Positions 25,751-33,305 of a stretch of DNA of 64,000 nucleotides are shown here, piece after piece. The position numbers and the translations under genes are program-made. This stretch comes from Microscillaceae bacterium (GTDB lineage: Bacteria; Bacteroidota; Bacteroidia; Cytophagales; Microscillaceae): contig JAABSX010000011.1 of assembly GCA_011390205.1 (NCBI GenBank), forward strand, positions 30,201 to 94,200, written 5' to 3'. The notes under the pieces were generated by a model, which was not told where the DNA came from, made no database searches, and was given only the letters and a program-made list of their open reading frames with translations. The number at the start of each line of letters is the position of its first letter. The first letter of the stretch is position 1.

Positions 25751-26487
25751 AATACTTCTGGATGATTTGGCTGGCAATTAATCCTATTACTTATATCAAT
25801 GAAGTCAATATCTTGCAGATAGAGGCAAAAAAAGCCTATGCTCTTCAAAATTATTACAAATCTATCAGATATTATGACAAGCTAATTAATGAACTACAAG
25901 TAGAGCACAAAGGTGTGTTTATGAACCTTGCCCATGCCTATTTTCAACTTAAAGATGCAGACAAAGCGGCTTACTATTACCAAAAAGTAACAGAAGTCGG
26001 GCAAGATACACTACAATCACAAGCCTTTAATCAGCTAGGATACATCGCTATGCTAGACCAAAACTATGCAGATGCTAGGCTTTATTTTCAGAAAGCTCTC
26101 CTCAAAAACGCTCAAAATACACAAGCCCAGTATAATCTAGAACTCCTCGTCAAAAAAATAAAAAACGGAAGTCTAAAAATGGCTCCCCAAGACAAAAAAG
26201 ATACAAAAACACAGAATGACCAGCAAAACCCTGAGCAGCAAAGCAAAGCCTCTCCTGACATCTCAGCAAAAACACCCGAAAATAGCCAGCAAACCATGGA
26301 TGCCCAGAAAACAACACAGGACAGAGAAGGACTATTGCCCAAAAAATTAGAAGAAATCAAACTCAATAGAGAAAAAGCAGAGGCAATCTTAGAGGCTCTC
26401 CGAAATCAAGAAATACAATACATCCAGCAACTCTCTAGGCAGAAGTCTAACAAAGACCATCCAACAAAACAACTCCCCCGCTGGTGA
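25747..26487 (+). CDS. BatC-like TPR protein
   Basis: A 246-residue protein with an N-terminal signal or anchor, then TPR repeats (about residues 25-135: KAYALQNYYKSIRYYDKLI, VFMNLAHAYFQLKDADKAAYYYQKV, LGYIAMLDQNYADARLYFQKAL), a Gln/Lys-rich linker with PQDKKDTKTQNDQQNPEQQS, and a C-terminal helix. Fits BatC, the TPR partner that binds Bat VWA proteins. The start overlaps the upstream gene by 4 nt. The thiolase gene 92 bp downstream is probably separate. Confidence 0.8.
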   Translation: MKYFWMIWLAINPITYINEVNILQIEAKKAYALQNYYKSIRYYDKLINELQVEHKGVFMNLAHAYFQLKDADKAAYYYQKVTEVGQDTLQSQAFNQLGYIAMLDQNYADARLYFQKALLKNAQNTQAQYNLELLVKKIKNGSLKMAPQDKKDTKTQNDQQNPEQQSKASPDISAKTPENSQQTMDAQKTTQDREGLLPKKLEEIKLNREKAEAILEALRNQEIQYIQQLSRQKSNKDHPTKQLPRW

Positions 26488-26579
26488 AGCTAAACTGAGT
26501 AATGTCATTTTTTTTTTCTAATCTTTTGGCTAACTTTAAGTTCATCTATTCAAAATAACCTTTAATATAATAGCTTAAA

Positions 26580-27758
26580 ATGAAAGAAGTATATGTAATA
26601 TCCGCCGTGCGTACACCTATCGGTAGTTTTATGGGTAGTTTGTCAGACTTCTCAGCTACGCAGCTTGGTGCTTTTGCCATCAAAGGGGCGCTAGAAAAAG
26701 CAGGACTAGACCCTGCAGAAGTGCAAGAAGTATTTATGGGAAATGTAGTCTCAGCTGGCTTAGGGCAAGCTCCCGCGCGTCAAGCAGCCATTTATGCAGG
26801 GCTGAGTAACTCTGTGCCTTGCACTACTGTCAATAAAGTATGTGCCTCAGGTATGAAAGCCATCATGTTTGCCTCACAGTCTATTATGCTCGGACACCAA
26901 GATGTCATCGTAGCAGGAGGCATGGAGAGTATGACCAACATCCCCCATTATTTAATGAAATCTAGGTTTGGCTACAAATACGGAGACAGTACCCTCAAAG
27001 ACGGGCTCGCCACAGACGGGCTGGTAGATGCTTATGACAATATCGCCATGGGCGTGTGTGCAGACGCTACTGCCGAAAAATACAATTTTAGCCGTGAAAT
27101 GCAAGATGAATTTGCGATTGCCTCTTATAAAAAAGCCGCCGCCGCTACTGAATCTGGTGCATTCAAAGAAGAAATCGTGCCTGTAGAAATCCCACAGCGA
27201 AAAGGAAACCCTATCTTGATGACCGAAGATGAGGAATACAAAAACGTACACTTTGATAAAATCCCTTTGCTCCGCCCTGCTTTCCAAAAAACAGGTACAG
27301 TTACTGCTGCCAATGCTTCTACCATCAATGATGGTGCTTCTGCACTTGTCTTGATGAGCAAAGAAAAGGCCGAAGCACTAGGACTCAAACCAATTGCGAA
27401 GATTATCAGCTTTGCTGATGCAGCCCACGAACCTTTTTGGTTTACGACTGCACCCACCATCGCAGCACCCAAAGCCCTCAAACTGGCAGGCCTGAGCAAG
27501 GAAGACATCGATTTATTTGAGGTAAATGAAGCTTTCTCTGCCGTAACCATGGCTTTTTATACAGAAATGGGCATAGACCCTAGCCAAGTAAACGTACACG
27601 GCGGTGCTGTCTCACTAGGACACCCGCTAGGCTGTTCAGGGGCACGCATCAGCACTACTCTCATCAATGCCCTGCACCAAAAAGACAAAACAATGGGCAT
27701 GGCTGCCATCTGTAATGGTGGTGGAGGCGCATCTGCTTTGATTGTAGAGCGTATGTAA
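26580..27758 (+). CDS. Acetyl-CoA C-acyltransferase (thiolase)
   Basis: Thiolase II-type enzyme (392 residues) condensing or cleaving acyl-CoA and acetyl-CoA. The nucleophile is Cys88 in NKVCASGMKA, the active-site His lies in GGAVSLGHPLGCSGAR and the second Cys in CNGGGGASA. The start VYVISAVRTPIGSFMGS is typical of biosynthetic acetyl-CoA acetyltransferases. It could serve beta-oxidation, ketone metabolism or early isoprenoid or storage pathways; no pathway partner is adjacent. Followed by a terminator. Confidence 0.94.
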   Translation: MKEVYVISAVRTPIGSFMGSLSDFSATQLGAFAIKGALEKAGLDPAEVQEVFMGNVVSAGLGQAPARQAAIYAGLSNSVPCTTVNKVCASGMKAIMFASQSIMLGHQDVIVAGGMESMTNIPHYLMKSRFGYKYGDSTLKDGLATDGLVDAYDNIAMGVCADATAEKYNFSREMQDEFAIASYKKAAAATESGAFKEEIVPVEIPQRKGNPILMTEDEEYKNVHFDKIPLLRPAFQKTGTVTAANASTINDGASALVLMSKEKAEALGLKPIAKIISFADAAHEPFWFTTAPTIAAPKALKLAGLSKEDIDLFEVNEAFSAVTMAFYTEMGIDPSQVNVHGGAVSLGHPLGCSGARISTTLINALHQKDKTMGMAAICNGGGGASALIVERM

Positions 27759-27784
27759 AATCAAAATGTATATTCTCAAGCAAA

Positions 27785-27824
27785 CCCTCCTGAATAATTA
27801 CAATTTAGGAGGGCTTTATTTTTG
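27785..27824 (+). terminator. Terminator after the thiolase gene
   Basis: CCCTCCT (27785-27791) pairs with AGGAGGG (27807-27813), followed by CTTTATTTTTG. It lies between convergent genes. Confidence 0.75.
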
Positions 27825-27831
27825 TAATTTG

Positions 27832-28809
27832 CTACCTAAGCTGCTTCCAAGTTCCTTTTAAATAGTTGTATTTGAGTGTGCTAGGAAGGGATTTCCAGAA
27901 ATACTTATTGACCTCCACCGCAAAAGATGGCTGCATATAGCAATTAATCACACAGCCCTCACAAGCAGGGTAACGCCCCTCTAGGGCTACTAGCTGCTGC
28001 ACTTTGGGAGATTGGTAAAGATCATACAAATTATTTTCTATCGGGATGGCATCTATCCCTAGATGATAACAAGGCAAGACCAGTTCATTCTCAGGAGAAA
28101 TCACCAGAGTAGTGCTGGCAGCACGGCAGACAGGCTTGTCTATGTGATTTCCTCCATCTTTTCTAAGGGCAATGAAGCCTTCATTGAGGTAAATATTTTT
28201 TTTGTGCCCCCAGTGCAGCAGTGTCTTAAGTGCCACCTCGGATAGCCCTGTGCCTGTCTTTACATCATTGTAATCAAATACAGGGTTCAGAATCAAAATC
28301 AATCCGTTGGGCTGTGTGATTTCTCTATAGACTTGCCCTATTTCGTGGCAATTCTCCTCAAAGACTGTAAATAAAATATCGGGTCTTTCGCCCAGTGATT
28401 TGGCTATTTGGATAGATTCGATCACAAAGTCAAAGCATTTTACACCCCTGCTTTTATCGTGTGCCTCTCTATGAGGGGAGTCTAGCGAAAAGTGCAGCAT
28501 GTCTATTTTCCCTTTGAGTTTTTGGGCATATTTGGGGTAAAGGAGGGCATTGGTGGTGAGTGTAGTGATAAAACCCATTTGTTTTGCAAGGGCCAAAAAA
28601 TCAGGCATCTGACGATGCAGCAGCGGCTCACCTCCCGTAAAGTCAATGACTTTGACTCCCAAGCGTTTTAAATCTGTCAAATTTTTACTGACCTGCTCAA
28701 GACCTACATAAGGCGAAGGCCTCTCCCAAATATCACAAAACCCACACTTGGCATTACAACGGTAAGTAACGTAGTAATTACAAAGTACGGGTTTTTTATA
28801 AATGCGCAT
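27832..28809 (-). CDS. Radical SAM protein with C-terminal Cys cluster
   Basis: A 325-residue radical SAM enzyme. The 4Fe-4S/SAM motif is CNAKCGFC (Cys18, Cys22, Cys25), followed by the GGEPLL motif (DFTGGEPLLHRQM) and a TTNALL strand. The C-terminus has extra cysteines (PVCRAA, LPCYHLG and ACEGCVINCYMQP), which suggests a SPASM/twitch-like auxiliary cluster. The overall pattern resembles the HpnH-like/AdoMet modification proteins, but the substrate cannot be read from the sequence. It is next to the desaturase gene on the same strand (61 bp), so lipid modification is one possibility. Confidence 0.85.
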   Translation of the reverse strand: MRIYKKPVLCNYYVTYRCNAKCGFCDIWERPSPYVGLEQVSKNLTDLKRLGVKVIDFTGGEPLLHRQMPDFLALAKQMGFITTLTTNALLYPKYAQKLKGKIDMLHFSLDSPHREAHDKSRGVKCFDFVIESIQIAKSLGERPDILFTVFEENCHEIGQVYREITQPNGLILILNPVFDYNDVKTGTGLSEVALKTLLHWGHKKNIYLNEGFIALRKDGGNHIDKPVCRAASTTLVISPENELVLPCYHLGIDAIPIENNLYDLYQSPKVQQLVALEGRYPACEGCVINCYMQPSFAVEVNKYFWKSLPSTLKYNYLKGTWKQLR

Positions 28810-28870
28810 AACTTTTAATTTTTAAGAAAATCTAAAACTTATGCAAATAAAGCCTTAATTATCTATGCTA

Positions 28871-29974
28871 TCAAGCATAAGTTTGCTCTTTTTCTTGCTC
28901 TACTGGTCTGCCTAGCTTTTTCAAAAACTTAACATGAGATACCATGGCAGCTGGGAAAGAAGAAGAATAATAAGGATGATTAAACTCTTTGGCAGTCTGT
29001 GCCACTATAGGAGCTATCGCAGGGTAATGGGCACTGCAGATGTTTGGGAATAAATGATGCTCTACCTGCTGATTAAGCCCCCCTGTCAAAAATGCTGCTA
29101 CAGGGCTGTATGTAGCGAAGTTTGCTGTGGTATATAGCTGATGCACCGCCCAAGAGTTTTCCATTTTACCCTCTTCATCAGGCAAGAAAAAATGAGCCTC
29201 TTCTACTACGTGTGCCAGCATAAAAATAACGGCCAAGAAAAATCCACCTACCGCATGCATGAGCAAAAAACCCAATATCGTAGCTACCCAACTATGCTCT
29301 ATGAGCACTAAAGGCAAAATCAAGAAGATAGTGTAATTGATGAATTTATAAAGAAATAAATAAAAATATTCTTTTTTGGGGTGAGTCTTGCCTGAATAAT
29401 TCCCAACAGTATTGGCAAAAAACTTCTTGTAATCTTTGATAAATACCCAAGAGAATGTAGTCAGACAGTATAAAAAGAAGGCATAAATATGCTGATAACG
29501 GTGTATAGACCAGAGAGGTGCTTCACCAGAGATGCGCATAATCGGGATGGGTGCAATGTCTTCATCATGTCCGTCTATGTTGGTGTAGGTATGATGTGCT
29601 TGGTTGTGCATACGCTTCCACATGTAAGCACTTGCCCCATTGAAGTTAAAAGTGTGTGAAAGCAAATCATTTACCCACTTGTGCTTAGAATAAGCCTGGT
29701 GAATGGCATCATGCCCAATATTGACCGTAACCATTGCCATAGAAAAACCAATCACGGCCCACAGTGCATAGTTGATGCCCACACTAAACCCCCCAAGAAC
29801 GAGGAGCAAGTAAGAACCTATCCAGAGTGTAAGATGGAAGATACTTTTGAGAACCATAGCGGTGTTTGCGTGCTTAGAAAGATTGTTTTGCTTAAAGTAT
29901 TGATTTACCCGCTGGTTTAGGGTGAGCACAAAGTCTTTTTGGTGTTGGGTAGCAAATTTTGGAGATTTTTTCAT
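28871..29974 (-). CDS. Front-end fatty acid desaturase
   Basis: A 367-residue integral membrane di-iron desaturase. Three histidine boxes are visible: GHDAIH, HNQAHH and QQVEHHLF (with Gln in the third, typical of front-end/linoleoyl-CoA desaturases). There are four to six hydrophobic segments, including YLLLVLGGFSVGINYALWAV and GGFFLAVIFMLAHV. The N-terminus lacks a cytochrome b5 domain. The enzyme probably inserts a double bond near the carboxyl end of an acyl chain, adjusting membrane fluidity. Upstream is a long AT-rich gap; downstream is the radical SAM gene. Confidence 0.92.
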   Translation of the reverse strand: MKKSPKFATQHQKDFVLTLNQRVNQYFKQNNLSKHANTAMVLKSIFHLTLWIGSYLLLVLGGFSVGINYALWAVIGFSMAMVTVNIGHDAIHQAYSKHKWVNDLLSHTFNFNGASAYMWKRMHNQAHHTYTNIDGHDEDIAPIPIMRISGEAPLWSIHRYQHIYAFFLYCLTTFSWVFIKDYKKFFANTVGNYSGKTHPKKEYFYLFLYKFINYTIFLILPLVLIEHSWVATILGFLLMHAVGGFFLAVIFMLAHVVEEAHFFLPDEEGKMENSWAVHQLYTTANFATYSPVAAFLTGGLNQQVEHHLFPNICSAHYPAIAPIVAQTAKEFNHPYYSSSFPAAMVSHVKFLKKLGRPVEQEKEQTYA

Positions 29975-30398
29975 ATGAAATAAACGTAACGAAACGGAAA
30001 TTAATTTAAGATAATGATAATACTTGATTTTCTCTATCTGACAGTAAAACTAAGTTATTTATGTTTAATTGTTAGAATGATGTAACAAAATAGCGATTTT
30101 TTTTTGAAAAAAACCTACTACAAATCCTGAGTATTTAATTTTTTGCTTTAAAAACTAAAATCAGAATATTTGAGCGTGTTATCTTTTAAGTTTTAATGCC
30201 ATTATACAACCTGATATAGGCAAAGGTTTTATCTACTCACATATTTTTATCTAAAAAACAGATAAACATTCAAAAAAGCACAAATACTTTCTGGATAGTC
30301 TTAAAGTAGAAAAACCCTAAAAAAAAATAGATTTTTGTAATAAATACAAACAAACTAAGTATGCCTATCAAATCAAAACCCTTAAAATTTAAAAAATC
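29975..30398. other. Intergenic region before the VWA lipoprotein gene
   Basis: 424 very AT-rich bases. A small hairpin (TTTATCT, 7-nt loop, AGATAAA) lies near 30246-30266. No gene and no clean promoter box seen. Confidence 0.4.
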
Positions 30399-32057
30399 AT
30401 GAAAAATTTAAAAATCTTACTTTATGCACTTGTAAGTATGTCTTTCCTCTATGCCTGCTCTGGGGCAGGAGAGCAAGCAGAGTCCACAGATGCCGACCAT
30501 ACAGAATACGCCACATCTGAAGAAGCCCTAGTAGAATCAGCAGAAGAGTCTATGATGGCTAGAGAGCAAAAATCATCCTCTAAAGATGTAGAAGCTACTC
30601 CTAATATACCAAGTGATGGTGATAGCACTAGCACTGCCAATACCGAAGAGTACGAAGAAATCAAAGAAAACCCATTCGTAGCAGCACAGCAAAATCCTGT
30701 TACTACTTTCTCTATTGATGTGGATAATGCAGCCTACAGCAATGTTCGCCGATTTATCCAAAATAGCCAAATGCCCCCCCCCAATGCGGTAAGAATAGAA
30801 GAAATGGTCAATTATTTTAGCTATGACTACCCCAACCCTACTAGCAAACACCCCTTCTCTATCACTACCGAAGTAGCAGAATGCCCTTGGAACACCAATC
30901 ATCAACTTGTACACATAGGTCTGCAAGGCAAAAAACTCAATTACAAAGACCTCAATCCTTGTAACCTAGTATTTTTGATAGATGCCTCTGGCTCAATGGG
31001 TGAGCCAAATAAACTTCCACTACTCAAAAAATCTCTTGCCATGCTCCTAGACCAACTCGGAGATAAAGACCGCATCGCCATCGTGGCTTATGCAGGTGCG
31101 GCTGGGCTTGTGCTGCCCTCTACCCCTGCCAAGCAAAAAAGTAAAATCTTGAATGCCCTGAATGACTTAGAATCTGGAGGCTCTACAGCAGGTGGTGAAG
31201 GCATAGAATTGGCCTATAAAATTGCCAAACAAAACCTCATCAAAGGAGGAAATAATCGTGTCATCCTTGCTACTGATGGTGATTTTAATGTAGGTACTTC
31301 TGGTGATAATGAACTTATTAAACTGATAGAGGAAAAACGGAAAGATGATATTTACCTCACTATCTGTGGCTTTGGGATGGGCAATTACAAAGACGGAAAA
31401 ATGGAAAAAATCAGCAATGCTGGCAATGGCAACTATTTTTATATCGATAATATCAAAGAATCTAAGAAAGTATTTGTAACGGAGATGCGAGCCAACCTAT
31501 TTACCATCGCCAAAGATGTGAAAATCCAGATAGAATTTAACCCCCAAAAAGTAAAAGGCTACCGACTGTTGGGCTATGAAAACCGCCGCCTTAATAATGA
31601 AGATTTTGAAGATGATAGCAAAGATGCAGGCGAACTCGGGGCAGGACACAGCGTAACGGCTATTTACGAAATCATCCCTGTAGGCTCCAATTCGGCTCAA
31701 GCACTGAGCAATACAGACGAATTTAACTTTCAGGGGGCAGAAAAAAACAAAACCAGCTTCGGCAGCAACGAACTGATGAATGTACGCCTCCGCTACAAGC
31801 CCATCGGCTCAGAAGTCAGTGTATTGTTAGAGCAAAAACTGACTGACAATGCACAAAAATTTACAGCAAGTAGTGCTGATTTTCGCTTCTCGGCTGCCGT
31901 AACAGGCTTCGGACTTTTGCTGAGAAACTCTCAGTACAAAGGCAAAGCGAGTTATGCACAAATCAAAGAAATAGCAAAGGGTGCTCTGGGCAAAGACTCC
32001 GAAGGATACCGTGCAGAATTTGTACGCCTTGTGGAGCAGGCCGCTTTGCTGAAATAA
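30399..32057 (+). CDS. VWA-domain lipoprotein (YfbK-like)
   Basis: A 552-residue lipoprotein. The signal ends in lipobox LYAC (Cys20). An acidic linker to about residue 95 is followed by the N-terminal domain of this family (NPVTTFSIDVDNAAYSNVRRF, MPPPNAVRIEEMVNYFSYDY), a VWA domain with MIDAS DASGSMGEP and TDGDFNVG, and a C-terminal DUF3520-like domain (RLRYKPIGSEVSVLLEQKL). A run of nine C (30774-30782) encodes the three prolines of MPPPN and is a possible slippage site. Function unknown; surface-associated. A strong terminator follows. Confidence 0.88.
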   Translation: MKNLKILLYALVSMSFLYACSGAGEQAESTDADHTEYATSEEALVESAEESMMAREQKSSSKDVEATPNIPSDGDSTSTANTEEYEEIKENPFVAAQQNPVTTFSIDVDNAAYSNVRRFIQNSQMPPPNAVRIEEMVNYFSYDYPNPTSKHPFSITTEVAECPWNTNHQLVHIGLQGKKLNYKDLNPCNLVFLIDASGSMGEPNKLPLLKKSLAMLLDQLGDKDRIAIVAYAGAAGLVLPSTPAKQKSKILNALNDLESGGSTAGGEGIELAYKIAKQNLIKGGNNRVILATDGDFNVGTSGDNELIKLIEEKRKDDIYLTICGFGMGNYKDGKMEKISNAGNGNYFYIDNIKESKKVFVTEMRANLFTIAKDVKIQIEFNPQKVKGYRLLGYENRRLNNEDFEDDSKDAGELGAGHSVTAIYEIIPVGSNSAQALSNTDEFNFQGAEKNKTSFGSNELMNVRLRYKPIGSEVSVLLEQKLTDNAQKFTASSADFRFSAAVTGFGLLLRNSQYKGKASYAQIKEIAKGALGKDSEGYRAEFVRLVEQAALLK

Positions 32058-32080
32058 GCCCACAAAAAAACCTCAAAAAA

Positions 32081-32123
32081 GGGAAGACACCTCTCCACAA
32101 GGAAGAGTGTCTTCCTTTTTTTT
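32081..32123 (+). terminator. Terminator after the VWA lipoprotein gene
   Basis: GGAAGACAC (32082-32090) pairs with GTGTCTTCC (32107-32115), followed by a long T run. Confidence 0.85.
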
Positions 32124-32315
32124 ATGATTAGAGGGATAGTTGATTTGAGTGCTGAGGTGGTGTTTTGGGGTGGGCGGTCTTTCGGTTGTTGATATGTCCG
32201 TTTACTGGGGATTTATGACTTAAAGATTATGAGTTTTGCATCTATTAAGTTCGCAGGGTTATTCGGGTTTTTTACTTTGATGCCCGTGTAAAGTTAGCAT
32301 GTTCAATACGCAAAA

Positions 32316-32366
32316 ATTTCCACTCCGTAGCGATGGCTTGCAAGCGTTTGGCTACGGAGTGGAAAT
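32316..32366. repeat. 16-bp perfect inverted repeat
   Basis: ATTTCCACTCCGTAGC (32316-32331) and its exact complement at 32351-32366, around a 19-nt loop that itself holds GCTTGCAAGC. It is followed by CTTTTTT, so it could terminate the plus strand, but the stem is far longer and more GC-rich than its surroundings, like a REP-type repeat. Confidence 0.75.
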
Positions 32367-32453
32367 ACTTTTTTAAGAATATGTAAAAACTTTACAGCAC
32401 AGGAACTTAGTGTAGTGTTGCAAAAGTTTTTCAATAATTCTCATTTTTGAGAA

Positions 32454-32531
32454 ACTGTAGCCCGAAACTCCATTTTCGGGTGTACACCCCAGTAAAGCCA
32501 CACTACCCGAACCAAAGGTTCAGGCTACAGT
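32454..32531. repeat. Structured intergenic repeat element, 78 nt
   Basis: Ends ACTGTAGCC (32454-32462) and GGCTACAGT (32523-32531) pair. Inside are CCGAAA-CTCCA-TTTTCGG, the palindrome GGGTGTACACCC and CCGAACC-AAA-GGTTC. This branched design looks like an interspersed repeat or small mobile-derived element rather than a terminator. Confidence 0.6.
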
Positions 32532-32557
32532 ATCAGTAAATTTATGAAACACTGTAC

Positions 32558-32770
32558 TTAGGCTTTGAAGGTGTTTTTGGCTGTACCTTTTTTGCCCACT
32601 CCCAAGCCCTTCAAAATGTCTTCCATCAAGCACCATTTGGTGAAAGAGGATTGTAGCAAGTTCGCACCCACAAAGGCGGTAAACAAAAACCAGTAAGGGC
32701 TGACCCAGTAGCCCAGAGCTACACTTAATAAGATGAATGTGCCTGCAATGGCACGGATAATTCTTTCCAT
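32558..32770 (-). CDS. DUF2892 small membrane protein
   Basis: A 70-residue protein with two hydrophobic helices (AIAGTFILLSVALGYWV and YWFLFTAFVGANLLQSSF) and a KWCLMEDILKGLG tail, the pattern of DUF2892 (YgaP-like membrane domain) proteins. It starts MERIIRAIAG. It is the last gene downstream of the RND efflux operon on the same strand, 209 bp after the PII-like gene. Small DUF2892 proteins often sit near transport or rhodanese genes; the exact role is unknown. Confidence 0.8.
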   Translation of the reverse strand: MERIIRAIAGTFILLSVALGYWVSPYWFLFTAFVGANLLQSSFTKWCLMEDILKGLGVGKKGTAKNTFKA

Positions 32771-32979
32771 AAGATAAATTTGTTAGTCTCCAGCAGCCCC
32801 CCAGCTCCCGAAGGGGGAGTTTTTAAGTCCATCTTCGGAGAGTTTAGGGGGATTTTGGAGGAGTTAAAGGGATTTTTAGTTAATTTTATTTTTATGATAA
32901 ATAAGCAAGCCCTCAAAAGCCTAGCTCCCTCCTCAAGGGGAGGAAGATAAAGGCTTCCTCTGAGTGTTAGGTAGAGCTT

Positions 32980-33288
32980 CTAAACTATTTTCTCTACATT
33001 GAGCTGAAAAGCGTGTACAGGATTCGCAGAAGGCTTTTCTGTATTAAATTTTGCGATGGCTTTGAGAAGTGCTTCGGCTTGCTCTTCTACCACAAAAGCA
33101 AAACTTAATTTGGAAAAAACGCCCGACCTCTTGTGTGCAAACCAGCTTTGGAGTGCTTGAGAATTGCCTTTTTCGCTTCGGAAGCCTGTCATTTCTAATT
33201 CACTATAGACAGGGATTTCTAGGTTTTTGAAGACCTTCCCCAAATCGGGGTGATAGTCTTCTATGCTCAGGATGGCTACAAGTTTCAT
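32980..33288 (-). CDS. PII-like small protein next to RND efflux genes
   Basis: A 102-residue cytoplasmic protein: MKLVAILSIEDYHPDLGKVFK, a FAFVVEEQAEALLKAIAKFN helix and a final VHAFQLNVEKIV strand. The beta-alpha-beta repeat and its position directly behind an RND pump gene (17 bp gap) fit the PII/CutA-like proteins found with efflux systems, where they may sense a ligand or tune the pump. Family assignment is inferred from pattern and context. Same strand as the pump, so likely the same transcript. Confidence 0.65.
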   Translation of the reverse strand: MKLVAILSIEDYHPDLGKVFKNLEIPVYSELEMTGFRSEKGNSQALQSWFAHKRSGVFSKLSFAFVVEEQAEALLKAIAKFNTEKPSANPVHAFQLNVEKIV

Positions 33289-33305
33289 AATTTTATTTTT
33301 TTAAG

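Larger units (their letters stand above)
32124..32557. other. Intergenic region with two structured elements
   Basis: 434 bp between convergent genes. It contains a 16-bp hairpin (32316-32366) and a multi-hairpin element (32454-32531), described separately. No gene seen. Confidence 0.6.
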
